Assembly: GCA_022841375.1 (NCBI GenBank)
Contig: JALHRQ010000001.1
Coordinates: forward strand, 610,892-674,891
Reading direction: 5' to 3'
From: Burkholderiales bacterium
GTDB lineage: Bacteria > Pseudomonadota > Gammaproteobacteria > Burkholderiales > SG8-41
DNA length: 64,000 nt
This document shows positions 9,251 to 17,281 of the stretch, one piece after another. Below the pieces are notes generated by a model. It ran no database searches and was not told where the DNA came from. It was given only the letters and a program-made list of their open reading frames with translations. The stretch's first letter is position 1, and each line of letters starts with the position of its first letter. The position numbers were made by a program, and so were the translations under genes.

Positions 9251-10096
9251 TTACCGCGTTACCGCCGGCTTCCAGCGATAAGCTCTGGCACAGGCCTCGC
9301 CCATCAGCATCGCCCGCTCGCTGGCACTGATGCGATCGGTCAGGCGGAACGGTTCGACCGCCTGCTCGTAGTTGACGACGGCGAAAGCGCGGGTCCAGTC
9401 GGTGCCCCACAGGCAGCGTTCGAAGCCCCAGGCATCGAAAATGCGCGCCAGCGGATCCCAGATGTCCGGGAAGGGATAGGGCTTTTGCGACAAGGTGCAG
9501 GCACCACTGACCTTGATCACCAGATTGGGGCGCTTTGCCAGTTCCAGCACCTTGGGCAGATCGGCCCAGGGCTGCGCCGCCCGCGCTGACGGATCATGCG
9601 GCTGCAGGATACCGAGGTGGTCGATGATGAAGCGTACGTCCGGATGTTTGTCGATCAATGTGGTGCCGGCGTCGAGATTGCCCCAGCACAGGATGTTGAC
9701 CGGAAAGTCGTGGCGCACCGCGGCACGCAGGATGCGCTGCAGGCCCGGATCGTCGGGGCTGCGGCCGGAATCCTTTTTCAGGATGACGCGAATGCCTACC
9801 GTGCCCGGCGATTTTTTCCATTCGGCCACGACATCTTCCGCCGCCGGGTCGTCCGGATTGACCGGCTTGACCAGGCCAAACTTGCCGGGATGGGCCTTTT
9901 GTACGTCGACAGCGTAACTCGCGTCGTAGCCATACATCGAGAACGAGGAAATGAAAATGGCGCCGTCGATGCCGAGCTTGTTCATCGCCGCGACCATTTC
10001 ATCACCCGTCGCAGAGGGCGGCCAGTTGGGCGTGGTCAGCCAGGGTCGTTTCGGGGTGTTGGCTTCGTAAGCGTGAATCTGTGAATCGATGATCAT
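9251..10096 (-). CDS. Amidohydrolase-2 family TIM-barrel hydrolase/decarboxylase
   Basis: 281 residues, cytoplasmic, with the fold of amidohydrolase_2 enzymes (2-pyrone-4,6-dicarboxylate lactonase and gamma-resorcylate decarboxylase relatives). The N-terminal metal motif, usually D-x-H-x-H, reads IDSQIHAY, so the first His is Gln. Later blocks are VRFIIDHLGILQPHD (second-metal His), LVIKVSGA and RCLWGTDWTRA (terminal Asp). The loss of one His suggests a changed or absent metal site. The start has GGAG 13 bases upstream. It is last in a leftward run of SRAP, thioesterase, FKBP and this gene, with 26 bp to the FKBP stop. The substrate is unknown; a carboxylated ring or lactone would fit the family. 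Confidence 0.8.
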   Translation of the reverse strand: MIIDSQIHAYEANTPKRPWLTTPNWPPSATGDEMVAAMNKLGIDGAIFISSFSMYGYDASYAVDVQKAHPGKFGLVKPVNPDDPAAEDVVAEWKKSPGTVGIRVILKKDSGRSPDDPGLQRILRAAVRHDFPVNILCWGNLDAGTTLIDKHPDVRFIIDHLGILQPHDPSARAAQPWADLPKVLELAKRPNLVIKVSGACTLSQKPYPFPDIWDPLARIFDAWGFERCLWGTDWTRAFAVVNYEQAVEPFRLTDRISASERAMLMGEACARAYRWKPAVTR

Positions 10097-10122
10097 TTTT
10101 TGAATGCTCCAGGAATACGGAA

Positions 10123-10584
10123 TTAACGGACGCCCAGCAGCGCCACTTCAAACACCAGCGTCGCGTTTGGCGGTATCACCCCGCCGGCGCCGCGCGCGCC
10201 ATAGGCAATCGATGACGGGCAGGTCAGTTTGGCGGCCCCGCCGACTTTCATCAGGGCCACGCCTTCGGTCCAGCACTTGATCACGCCGGTCAGCGGAAAT
10301 TCGATGGGTTCGCCGCGGCTGTACGAGCTGTCGAATTCGCGCCCGTCCGGAAACATGCCGCGGTAATGCACCCGCACCGTGGATGATGCCGTCGGCTGCG
10401 TGCCGTTGCCTTCCTTGACCATCAGGATCACCAGGCCGCTGGGCGTAACCTTGGCACCCGGTTCCTTGGCTGCGGCGGCGAGCGTCTTGTCCGGCGCTGG
10501 TGCCTGCGCCAGCACTGGCGTGGTTATTTGAAACGCGCCGGCAAAAGTGCTGGCCAAAACAAATTTCAGGGTATTGGATTTCAT
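10123..10584 (-). CDS. Periplasmic FKBP-type peptidyl-prolyl isomerase
   Basis: 153 residues. A Sec signal (about 1-26, ending VLAQA) and a short linker precede a single FKBP domain (about 45-153). The hallmark blocks are STVRVHYRGMFPDGREFDSS, EFPLTGVIKCWTEGVALMKVG and IAYGARGAGGVIPPNATLVF. This is the usual size for a one-domain periplasmic FKBP; the FkpA-type dimerisation domain is absent. The role is prolyl isomerisation and chaperoning of exported proteins. It lies between a thioesterase gene and an amidohydrolase gene on the same strand. Confidence 0.92.
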   Translation of the reverse strand: MKSNTLKFVLASTFAGAFQITTPVLAQAPAPDKTLAAAAKEPGAKVTPSGLVILMVKEGNGTQPTASSTVRVHYRGMFPDGREFDSSYSRGEPIEFPLTGVIKCWTEGVALMKVGGAAKLTCPSSIAYGARGAGGVIPPNATLVFEVALLGVR

Positions 10585-10600
10585 GGCAATGGCTCTTTAT

Positions 10601-11101
10601 TCAGGTTTTTTTGGGAATGACAATCTGGGTCTGGGTGACGATGGCGACCTTGGTGCCGTCCATGTTGCTGACGGTGGTCTGCCACACCATGGTGGTGCGG
10701 CCGATGTGCAGCGGCACGGTACGCGCCTGGAGTGTTTCACCCTCGCCTGCGGCAAAAAAATTGGTTTTGGATTCCAGCGTCGTGGTGCGGTAACCCTCGG
10801 GCAGGTTGGCCAGTGTGCCCATCGCCCCCAGCACGTCGGCAAACGACATCAGCACCCCGCCGTTGATGCGCCCGCTGCGGTTGATGTGGTCTTCGCTGAC
10901 GGTCATTTCAGCGCTGAGGCCTTTTCGCGTCAGCCGCTTCAGGTGAATATGCAGTGAACGGCCCATGCCCACCGACAGCGATTGCTCGATCATTGCACGG
11001 TTGGCCGGCGGCAGCGCAACCTTGGCCGGCATCCGCGCGGCGGCGCTTTTGGGTTTTGCTGATTTGGGTTTAACTGCGTTTGATTTTTTTGCGGTGCTCA
11101 C
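10601..11101 (-). CDS. PaaI-like hotdog-fold thioesterase with basic N-terminal tail
   Basis: 166 residues. Residues 1-32 are a Lys/Ala/Pro-rich tail (KKSNAVKPKSAKPKSAAA) without hydrophobic core. The hotdog domain follows: MGRSLHIHLKRL, NRSGRINGGVLMSFADVLGA (the HGG-like motif reads INGG, so the usual catalytic His position is Asn) and RTTTLESKTNFFAAGEGE. Members hydrolyse aromatic or acyl CoA thioesters. The start overlaps the SRAP stop by 4 bp, so the two are translationally coupled. The function is inferred from fold only. Confidence 0.78.
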   Translation of the reverse strand: MSTAKKSNAVKPKSAKPKSAAARMPAKVALPPANRAMIEQSLSVGMGRSLHIHLKRLTRKGLSAEMTVSEDHINRSGRINGGVLMSFADVLGAMGTLANLPEGYRTTTLESKTNFFAAGEGETLQARTVPLHIGRTTMVWQTTVSNMDGTKVAIVTQTQIVIPKKT

Positions 11102-11820
11102 AGCAACTGCCCTTGAAATGGAACCGGCTCGAGTATAGCCGAGGCCGCGACTTCATCCATCAGCGCAGCCTCGTCATTGCGTACGCTATTGACCCGCGGG
11201 CTGACACGGTGTGCATGCATAGACGCCGCATCACAAGGTTTCAGCAGCGCTTCCAGTCCGCGCGCGCTGGTGTTGTGCGGATCGAGCCACTCGTCATAAG
11301 CAGCTCGCGGCACAATCACCGGCATGCGGTCGTGTATCGGTGCCATCAGCGTATTCGCCGACGTGGTCAAAACGGTGAAGGTGGTCATCGGCGCCGCGCT
11401 CGCGGTACCGGGCCAGTATTCATAGAGGCCGGCGACGGCGAACAGATCCTGATCCCGCATGCGGAAGTAATAAGGGGTTTTCTCGCGGGCCGTACGCTGC
11501 CATTCATAAAACCCGTTCATCGGCACCAGGCAGCGCCGCCGCCGGTATGCCTCACGGAAGGTGGGCTTTTCAGCGACCGTCTCAGCCCGCGCGTTGTTCA
11601 GCGGCGCGCCCTTTGCCGCTTGTTTCGCCCAGGCCGGCACAAAGCCCCAGCGCATCAGCGCGAGCTGCGGTCCGCGTTCGGCATCGATGCCATACACCGG
11701 CAGATCCTGCATCGGCGGAATGTTGTAATGCGGCGCGTAATCGATGGCCGCATCGCGAAAGGTCAGCTTGTCGCCCTGCTGTCTGGTTTTGGGCCCATGC
11801 AGGGCATAACGTCCGCACAT
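11098..11820 (-). CDS. SRAP-domain abasic-site DNA-crosslinking protein (YedK/HMCES family)
   Basis: 240 residues. The protein begins MCGRYAL, and Cys2 becomes the N-terminal nucleophile after Met removal. The other family residues are in place: N75 (LNNARAE), E106 (GFYEW) and H163 (IHDRMP), matching the C2/N75/E105/H160 set of E. coli YedK. Family members form a thiazolidine crosslink with abasic sites in single-stranded DNA and shield them from cleavage. The gene heads a leftward operon and overlaps the thioesterase gene by 4 bp. The 112-bp divergent region upstream contains an AT-rich motif repeated elsewhere in the window. Confidence 0.93.
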   Translation of the reverse strand: MCGRYALHGPKTRQQGDKLTFRDAAIDYAPHYNIPPMQDLPVYGIDAERGPQLALMRWGFVPAWAKQAAKGAPLNNARAETVAEKPTFREAYRRRRCLVPMNGFYEWQRTAREKTPYYFRMRDQDLFAVAGLYEYWPGTASAAPMTTFTVLTTSANTLMAPIHDRMPVIVPRAAYDEWLDPHNTSARGLEALLKPCDAASMHAHRVSPRVNSVRNDEAALMDEVAASAILEPVPFQGQLL

Positions 11821-11859
11821 GGCTGCATTTTAAGTCACAGCACGCACCCGAACGAGTTC

Positions 11860-11888
11860 TATAAGTAATTGTTTTTATTGAATAATTT
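11860..11888 (+). promoter_or_regulatory. AT-rich shared motif, copy 1
   Basis: Core TAATTGTTTTTATTGAAT in the divergent region between the SRAP gene and an alpha/beta hydrolase gene. It matches copy 3 at 27 of 29 positions when both are read in the same orientation, which is unlikely by chance in DNA this GC-rich. It is probably a regulator site or promoter element; the regulator is unknown. Confidence 0.55.
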
Positions 11889-11932
11889 TTTACTTGCCGG
11901 GGCAGACAAATATTGGCGTAATAGCGGCCACC

Positions 11933-12781
11933 ATGAGAACCCAAATCAACGGCGCAAGCCTCCAATACGAAATCATCGGCAGCAGCGGCCCCTGGGTCGC
12001 GTTGTCGCCCGGCGGCCGCCGTGCGATGGCCGCCGTCAAAGCGCTGGCGCAGCACATTGCCGCCGGCGGTTATCGCGTGCTGATCCATGACCGCCGCAGT
12101 TGCGGTGCATCCGAAGTGCTGCTCGGTGGCAACGCCGCGGAGCATGAAGTGTGGGCCGATGATCTTTATGCGTTGTTGAAACAGCTCGATGCACTGGCAG
12201 CCGAATCTCGCGTTTTCATCGGCGGCAGTTCTTCCGGCTGCCGCATGTCACTGGCGTTTGCACTGCGTTATCCGCAAGCGGTGCGCGGCCTGCTGCTGTG
12301 GCGCGTCACCGGCGGCACTTTCGCCGCGCAGCGACTGGCCCGCGAGTATTACGCGCAGTACATCAGCGCTGCGCAAAGCGGTGGCATGGCCGCCGTGTGC
12401 GCGACGCCGCATTTCCGTGACCTGATTGCCGCTTATCCGCCCAACCGCGACAAATTGATGGCCGCCGATCCGCAGGCCGTGATTGCAGCGATGACGCGCT
12501 GGAGTCAGGGCTTCATCGATGAAGCCGGTTACCCGGTAATCGGTGCCACTGAAACACAGCTGCGCTCGATCAAAGCGCCCGCTTGCGTGATTCCCGGCAA
12601 CGACAACACGCATCCCAAAGCCGTCGGCGAAACACTGGCGCGTCTGCTGCCCGATGCCACGCTGAACATCCTGTTTGCCGAACATCTGAATGTCGATGTG
12701 GTGCCGCCGGAAGCCTGGGCGGTGAAGGAACAGGAAATGGCGGCGATGCTGCTGGGGTTTCTGAACCGCAACAAGTTCTGA
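11933..12781 (+). CDS. Alpha/beta hydrolase
   Basis: 282 residues from the ATG at 11933; a TTG at 11894 is also in frame but lies in AT-rich regulatory DNA. Cytoplasmic. The alpha/beta-hydrolase core shows the strand-loop VLIHDRRSCGAS, the nucleophile elbow GGSSSGCRM (Ser in G-S-S-S-G), a likely acid region PGNDNTHPKA and a terminal His in EHLNVD. No lid domain identifies the substrate. It stands alone, with a MITE-like repeat immediately downstream. The AT-rich motif shared with two other places lies 45 bp before the start. Confidence 0.82.
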   Translation: MRTQINGASLQYEIIGSSGPWVALSPGGRRAMAAVKALAQHIAAGGYRVLIHDRRSCGASEVLLGGNAAEHEVWADDLYALLKQLDALAAESRVFIGGSSSGCRMSLAFALRYPQAVRGLLLWRVTGGTFAAQRLAREYYAQYISAAQSGGMAAVCATPHFRDLIAAYPPNRDKLMAADPQAVIAAMTRWSQGFIDEAGYPVIGATETQLRSIKAPACVIPGNDNTHPKAVGETLARLLPDATLNILFAEHLNVDVVPPEAWAVKEQEMAAMLLGFLNRNKF

Positions 12782-12795
12782 AATAACCCGTGGCC

Positions 12796-12897
12796 CGTCA
12801 CCCCGGCGCGCCCCGAAGGAAGTCCCCTTGGGGGGAAAGCCGGGGTCCAGTGAATACTGATATGCCATTCTGGATTCCGGCTTGCGCCGGAATGACG
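12796..12897. repeat. 102-bp MITE/REP-like palindromic element
   Basis: The imperfect terminal inverted repeats are CGTCACCCCGGCG (left) and CGCCGGAATGACG (right, reverse complement CGTCATTCCGGCG). Inside are two hairpins: CCCCGGC (12801-12807) with GCCGGGG (12839-12845), and ATTCCGGC (12874-12881) with GCCGGAAT (12886-12893) around a TTGC loop. Its spurious translations contain VIPAQAGIQ and FWIPACAGMT, the known signature of this dispersed repeat in many proteobacterial genomes. It sits between the stop codons of two convergent genes. No second copy is in the window. Confidence 0.85.
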
Positions 12898-12915
12898 ACA
12901 GTGTTTGGAAATAGC

Positions 12916-13713
12916 CTAAGTCTTGTAGTCCGGGTATCGCTTCTCGACCAGCGCCAGGCTTGCCACCCAGTCGCGGCTTTCGGCGTCGTAAACACCCATG
13001 CGCCCGAATTTCGCCGCGCGCGCCACACACACTTCGTGATCCGGCAGGATCAGTTTGCTGCCGCCGGCGAGTGCGCCGAGCTGCGCGCGGCAGGCGAGTT
13101 CAAAAAAGTGATGATGGATATAGGCCTCGGGCAGCGTCGTGCCGCACACCAGCGCGCCATGGTTTTCCAGCAGCATGGTCCAGTGTTCGCCCAGCGCCGC
13201 CGCCAGCTGGTCGGCGCCTTCGCGCGTGGTGTCATCGGTCAGATTGGGATACCGCGCGATGCGGTTGTAGAAGCGCATCGCCTGCTGGGTCAGCGGCAGC
13301 AATCCGTGCTGCTGCGCCGATACCGCGAGATTGGCCGGCGAATGGGTATGCACTGCGGCATTGATATCGGGTCGTGTTCGTAATACCGCCGCATGCAGAT
13401 TGTAGGCGGCCGGGCTGGCCTTGAACGGCGACACGCCGACCTGGCGGCCTTCGAGGTCGTACTTCACCAGATTCGACGCGGTGACCTGCTCCATCAACAC
13501 GTTGTCGGCCTTGACCAGAAAATGCCCGGGTTCGCCGGGCACGCGCACCGAAATATGGTTGTAGGTCAGATCGACAAACACAAAATGCGCGACCAGCCGG
13601 TGCGCGGCGGCCAGTTCGCAGCGCGCCTGCCATTCCGCTGCGGAAAACGGCGGCCGTGCCGTGCGTGTCGTGGCGTGCTTCTCGGCGTGCTTTTTTTTCG
13701 ACCGGGTGGCCAT
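12916..13713 (-). CDS. Class II aldolase/adducin-family protein
   Basis: 265 residues, cytoplasmic, with a basic His/Lys-rich start (TRSKKKHAEKHA). Class II aldolase features are the N-terminal VDLTYNHISVRVPG, the metal-binding pair in AAVHTHSPANLAVSAQ, LLENHGALVCGTTLPEA and IHHHFFELACRAQ. Relatives include fuculose-phosphate aldolase, ribulose-phosphate 4-epimerase and many uncharacterised decarboxylase-like proteins. It lies just downstream of a TTT receptor gene on the same strand, 6 bp after its... coding partner's upstream neighbour boundary at 13720, so the two are probably co-transcribed. The substrate is unknown. Confidence 0.82.
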   Translation of the reverse strand: MATRSKKKHAEKHATTRTARPPFSAAEWQARCELAAAHRLVAHFVFVDLTYNHISVRVPGEPGHFLVKADNVLMEQVTASNLVKYDLEGRQVGVSPFKASPAAYNLHAAVLRTRPDINAAVHTHSPANLAVSAQQHGLLPLTQQAMRFYNRIARYPNLTDDTTREGADQLAAALGEHWTMLLENHGALVCGTTLPEAYIHHHFFELACRAQLGALAGGSKLILPDHEVCVARAAKFGRMGVYDAESRDWVASLALVEKRYPDYKT

Positions 13714-13719
13714 TGCAGT

Positions 13720-14688
13720 TCAGTCGAGCTTGGCGCCGGAAATGCGCACCACCTTTTCGTATTTCTCCAGGTCGCGCTTCACAAAAGCGGTGAATTCCTC
13801 GACGCTGCTGCCTACCGGATCGGCGCCCAGCTTGATGAACTGTGCCTGCATGTCCGGAGTCTTGATGGTTTGCACCAGCGCGCTGTTGACGCGATTGACG
13901 ATCTTGCGCGAGGTCTTCGCCGGCGCAAACATGCCGAACCAGTTCACCGCCTCGAACCCGGGCACCCCGGACTCGTGGATGGTCGGCACATCGGGCAGCT
14001 GCGGCGAGCGCTGCAGGCTGGCAATGCCCAGCACGCGGACCTTGCCGGACTTGATGAAGCCGACGATCGGCGCGACCGAATTGAACATCATGTTCATGTG
14101 CCCGGCGAGCACATCGGTCACCGCCTGCGGCGCGCCTTTATACGGCACGTGAACAATGTCGACCCCGGCCATCTGCTTGAACAATTCACCCGCCAGATGA
14201 TTGGCCACGCCGTTGCCGGCCGAAGCGTAATTCAGCTTGCCGGGCTGTGACTTCGCCAGTGCAATCAGTTCCTTGATCGACTTCGCCGGCACCGAGGGAT
14301 GCGTCATCAACACGAACGGCCCGATCGATATCAGGCTGATCGGCGCAAAATCGCGGAGGGTGTCGTAGGGAATGTTCTTGCGCATGTGCGGCAGGATGGT
14401 CAGCGCCCCCGGGCTGCTGATGAACAGCGTGTAACCGTCGGGTGCGGACTTGGCTGCGATTTCGGCGCCGATGACGCCGCCGCCGCCGGCGCGGTTGTCC
14501 GCCACCAGGGTCACGCCCAGTTGCTGCGCCAGTCCGGGGAACACCAGCCGCGCGGTGACATCGGGCGTCGCACCGGCTGGCACCGCCAGAATCACCCGGA
14601 TCGGCTTGTCCGGCCATTCTGCAGCATGGACGGCAAATGCCGCCATCACCATTGCTGCCGACAACCCTGCCTTGAGTATTGTTTTCAT
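13720..14688 (-). CDS. TTT (Bug) family periplasmic solute receptor 1
   Basis: 322 residues with a Sec signal peptide (about 1-22). Family blocks: DKPIRVILAVPAGATPDVTAR, LVADNRAGGGGVIGAE, APDGYTLFI, IVHVPYKGAPQAVTDVLAGH and LPDVPTIHESGVPGFE. The first ligand loop reads PAGATPD rather than the common PPGGxxD. Receptors of this family bind carboxylates and hand them to TctA/TctB, which are not encoded nearby. The gene ends 6 bp before the class II aldolase start, so the two are probably co-transcribed. An SDR gene diverges upstream. Confidence 0.93.
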   Translation of the reverse strand: MKTILKAGLSAAMVMAAFAVHAAEWPDKPIRVILAVPAGATPDVTARLVFPGLAQQLGVTLVADNRAGGGGVIGAEIAAKSAPDGYTLFISSPGALTILPHMRKNIPYDTLRDFAPISLISIGPFVLMTHPSVPAKSIKELIALAKSQPGKLNYASAGNGVANHLAGELFKQMAGVDIVHVPYKGAPQAVTDVLAGHMNMMFNSVAPIVGFIKSGKVRVLGIASLQRSPQLPDVPTIHESGVPGFEAVNWFGMFAPAKTSRKIVNRVNSALVQTIKTPDMQAQFIKLGADPVGSSVEEFTAFVKRDLEKYEKVVRISGAKLD

Positions 14689-14804
14689 GGATACGCCTCC
14701 TCGCTAAGCGATGCATGGTAACGGTAAGCTGCGTGCCGGTAAAATCAAACCCGCCTTAACATCGAAGCAATACCAATCAGCGGCACCTCAAAGGGGGAAT
14801 TCTC

Positions 14805-15554
14805 ATGGCAGCAGGCAAGGAACTCGCAGGCAAGGTCGCACTCGTCACCGGCGCATCGCGCAATATCGGACGCGCCATCGCCATTGCACTGGCCGAAGCC
14901 GGCGCCACGGTCGCCGTCAATGCGCGCGCCGCAAAAGCAGACGCTGATGCCGTAGTCGGGGAAATCCGCGCTGCCGGCGGCACGGCAGATACCTTCATTG
15001 CCGACATCGCCGACGTCAAGGCCGTCAACGCGATGGTTGCCGACATCACCAAACGCTACGGCAAGGTCGACATGCTGATTCTCAACGCCTCGATCCGCAA
15101 GGAAACCGCGTTTCTCGACATGAGCTACGAAGAGTGGCGCAGCCTGCTGTCGATTACCCTCGACGGCTCCTTCTTCTGCACCAAGGCCTGCCTGCCGTCG
15201 ATGATCGCCGCGGGAGGCGGCAGCATAGTCACGCTGGGCGGCATGACCGCGCTGTCGGGCGCAAAGAAGCGCGTGCACGGCTCGGTCGGCAAACACGGCC
15301 TGTGGGGCATGACCCGCGCGCTCGCCAAGGAACTCGGCGAACACCGGATCAACGTCAACTGCGTGGCACCGGGCCAGATGGACACCGCGCGCGCAGCCGA
15401 CCGTTCGGAACGCGCCCCGGTCACCAACGTGCCGATGGGCCGGCGTTCCACACCGGAGGAAGTCGCGGGCATCGTGCGTTATCTGTGCACGCCGGCCGGC
15501 GCGATGATCAGCGGGCAGTTGATCTACGTCGACGGCGGACAGCAGATGTTCTGA
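14805..15554 (+). CDS. Atypical SDR-fold protein lacking the Ser-Tyr catalytic pair (paralogue A)
   Basis: 249 residues, start supported by GGGGG seven bases upstream. The Rossmann motif is TGASRNIGRA, so TGxxxNIG rather than TGxxxGIG. The NNAG position reads LNASIRK. In the active-site region, SIVTLGGMTALSG has no Ser at the usual catalytic place, and the YxxxK motif reads GSVGK preceded by His, so the Tyr is missing while the Lys remains. The C-terminus is DGGQQMF. It closely resembles the protein at 22479-23231, which has the same changes. It diverges from TTT receptor 1. Cofactor binding is likely; ordinary SDR redox chemistry is doubtful. Confidence 0.88.
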   Translation: MAAGKELAGKVALVTGASRNIGRAIAIALAEAGATVAVNARAAKADADAVVGEIRAAGGTADTFIADIADVKAVNAMVADITKRYGKVDMLILNASIRKETAFLDMSYEEWRSLLSITLDGSFFCTKACLPSMIAAGGGSIVTLGGMTALSGAKKRVHGSVGKHGLWGMTRALAKELGEHRINVNCVAPGQMDTARAADRSERAPVTNVPMGRRSTPEEVAGIVRYLCTPAGAMISGQLIYVDGGQQMF

Positions 15555-15563
15555 GCATTGGTT

Positions 15564-16133
15564 TCAGGGCTTGATACTCATGCTTTTACCGATATGTTCT
15601 ACCCGCGCGATGTAGCGCGGGTAGAACACCAACCGCGGTGCCATATAGACAACCGCAAACAATTCGTTGCGGCTGACGGCAGCAAAACCGACGCCGGAGA
15701 GATGCACATTGTCGACCTTGCGAACCAGGGAATAATCGAACCGGAAACCCGGCTGCCCGTTGAAACTCATCGGCTCCAGCTTCTCCAGCTTGTAACGCGA
15801 CCCGTCGCGCGTCAGCATTCCTTCAAAAAGCGAAGCAATTTCGTCGGGCTGCATGTTCGACCGGAAAGTGAAGCTTTTCTGCTGCCCGCCCTGTTCCGCG
15901 TGCAAAGCCTGCCCCTCCTTGATTCCGGAATAGAGCCGCAACTGGTCTACCGGAGAACCCTCCATGGTCCACAATTGTCCAGGCCCCACGCCGGGCGCGT
16001 CGACATGGTTCCATGCACCGTCAAGAGTGACCGTCAGCCGCTCGCCGATGGCGCGGGGCCCCGTCTCCACCTTTGCAACCGACACGCACCCGGACAACAA
16101 CAGCACAACACACAGAATGAGCAGCTTTTTCAT
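15564..16133 (-). CDS. Lipoprotein of unknown function
   Basis: 189 residues. A lipoprotein signal peptide ends in LLLSGC, with Cys16 the predicted lipidated residue, followed by VSVAKVE. The rest is a soluble domain without a motif I recognise (GPGQLWTMEGSPVDQLRLYSG, FNGQPGFRFDYSLVRK). It overlaps the M48 protease stop by 4 bp and is last of a three-gene envelope operon. It may be a substrate or partner of the protease. Only 9 bp separate it from the convergent SDR gene. Confidence 0.8.
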   Translation of the reverse strand: MKKLLILCVVLLLSGCVSVAKVETGPRAIGERLTVTLDGAWNHVDAPGVGPGQLWTMEGSPVDQLRLYSGIKEGQALHAEQGGQQKSFTFRSNMQPDEIASLFEGMLTRDGSRYKLEKLEPMSFNGQPGFRFDYSLVRKVDNVHLSGVGFAAVSRNELFAVVYMAPRLVFYPRYIARVEHIGKSMSIKP

Positions 16134-17281
16134 GATCCCAACTCCTCAATGTAACTTTTGATCATTGCCTGATCCGGCGCTGATGGCATCAGTTCCAGAT
16201 AACGCCTGAGGCTCGCCTTCGCTTCTGAAATCTGCCTGCGCGAACGATAAATGAGTCCCAGCGCCCGGTGTGTTTCCGGCGGTTCGCCACCAATTGCCGC
16301 CGCCGCCTGAAAATCAGCGACGGCAAGGTCCAGATCCCCGGCCTTCGCGCGCAACCGGTAAACCTCGCCACGGGCATAGCGATACTCGGAATTCGGCGTG
16401 GAACCGGCACCCATGCGCGTCAGCAGCGCAATGCTTTCCTCGTGCTGGCCACGCTTGATCTCTTCCTTTAACCACTCATTCCTGAACGGCCGGATCTTCT
16501 CCTCCCAGGTCTCCGCCCCTGTCCTGCCCCCCGGCATCCCGGCAGCAAGTTTCGACAGCGTCTCGCTCCGTTCTTCGGGTGAAGGATGCGTGGCGAACAT
16601 GGGACTGTTTGCGGATGGCGATCCGTCGGGGCGTGCCTTCAGTTCCAGCAAGAGGTTATTCCAGATCTTTGCCGCTTCAGCCGGGTCATAACCGGCACGG
16701 TGCATCAGCATTGATCCGATCAGGTCGGCCTTGCGTTCCTGATCGCGCGAATATGAAAGCATTCCCGCAATGACAGCAAGTTGCCCGAACGCGCCGGCAA
16801 TGCCGAACAGGCCCATGACTTGCGCAAGCGCCGAGGCCGACTTCACGTCGCGCAGCCGCTCAAGGGAATGTTTTTCCAAGTAATGGCCGATTTCATGCCC
16901 GAGGACTGCGGCGAGTTGAGCCTCGTTTTCCGCTCGCAAGAGCAGGCCGCTCCAGACCTGCATCATTCCGTTGGGTGCCATGTTCGCGTTGAAGAGCGGC
17001 GTATTGACGATATGAACCCGCACATCAGGGCAATGGTCGCCTGCAAGACGACACGCAATGTCCTGCACATAATCGTGCAGCCGGCGGTCACGGATCAGAA
17101 AAGGACTGCGTCTGATATTGCGCTCCTCCCGATCCATCATCGCCCATAATCCGCCCTCCTCCGTAGCCAGATCAGGCTTCGCAAGACGCGGCGGCGCTTG
17201 CCACGGCTCCTGTGCAAACGCAAAACCATGCCCGGCCAGCGCACAGCAGGCGCCTCCGGCCAAAAACCTGCGCCGATTCAT
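16130..17281 (-). CDS. Exported M48-family metalloprotease with TPR-like C-terminus
   Basis: 383 residues. The N-terminus RRRFLAGGACCALAGHG looks like a Tat signal, ending AFAQE. The M48 zinc site is GHEIGHYLEKH (H129-E130, H133), and E182 in QERKADLIG is the third ligand. LFNANMAPNGMMQVWSGLL precedes the site as in BepA/YfgC-type proteases. Residues about 290-380 look like TPR helices (THRALGLIYRSRRQISEAKA). BepA-type proteins act in the periplasm on outer-membrane protein assembly. It overlaps the upstream and downstream genes by 4 bp each, so the three are translationally coupled. Confidence 0.88.
   Translation of the reverse strand: MNRRRFLAGGACCALAGHGFAFAQEPWQAPPRLAKPDLATEEGGLWAMMDREERNIRRSPFLIRDRRLHDYVQDIACRLAGDHCPDVRVHIVNTPLFNANMAPNGMMQVWSGLLLRAENEAQLAAVLGHEIGHYLEKHSLERLRDVKSASALAQVMGLFGIAGAFGQLAVIAGMLSYSRDQERKADLIGSMLMHRAGYDPAEAAKIWNNLLLELKARPDGSPSANSPMFATHPSPEERSETLSKLAAGMPGGRTGAETWEEKIRPFRNEWLKEEIKRGQHEESIALLTRMGAGSTPNSEYRYARGEVYRLRAKAGDLDLAVADFQAAAAIGGEPPETHRALGLIYRSRRQISEAKASLRRYLELMPSAPDQAMIKSYIEELGS

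Noticed and set aside
12798-13028. Small minus-strand frame containing VIPAQAGIQ
   Set aside because: This is the known artefact of translating the dispersed palindromic repeat, not a gene.
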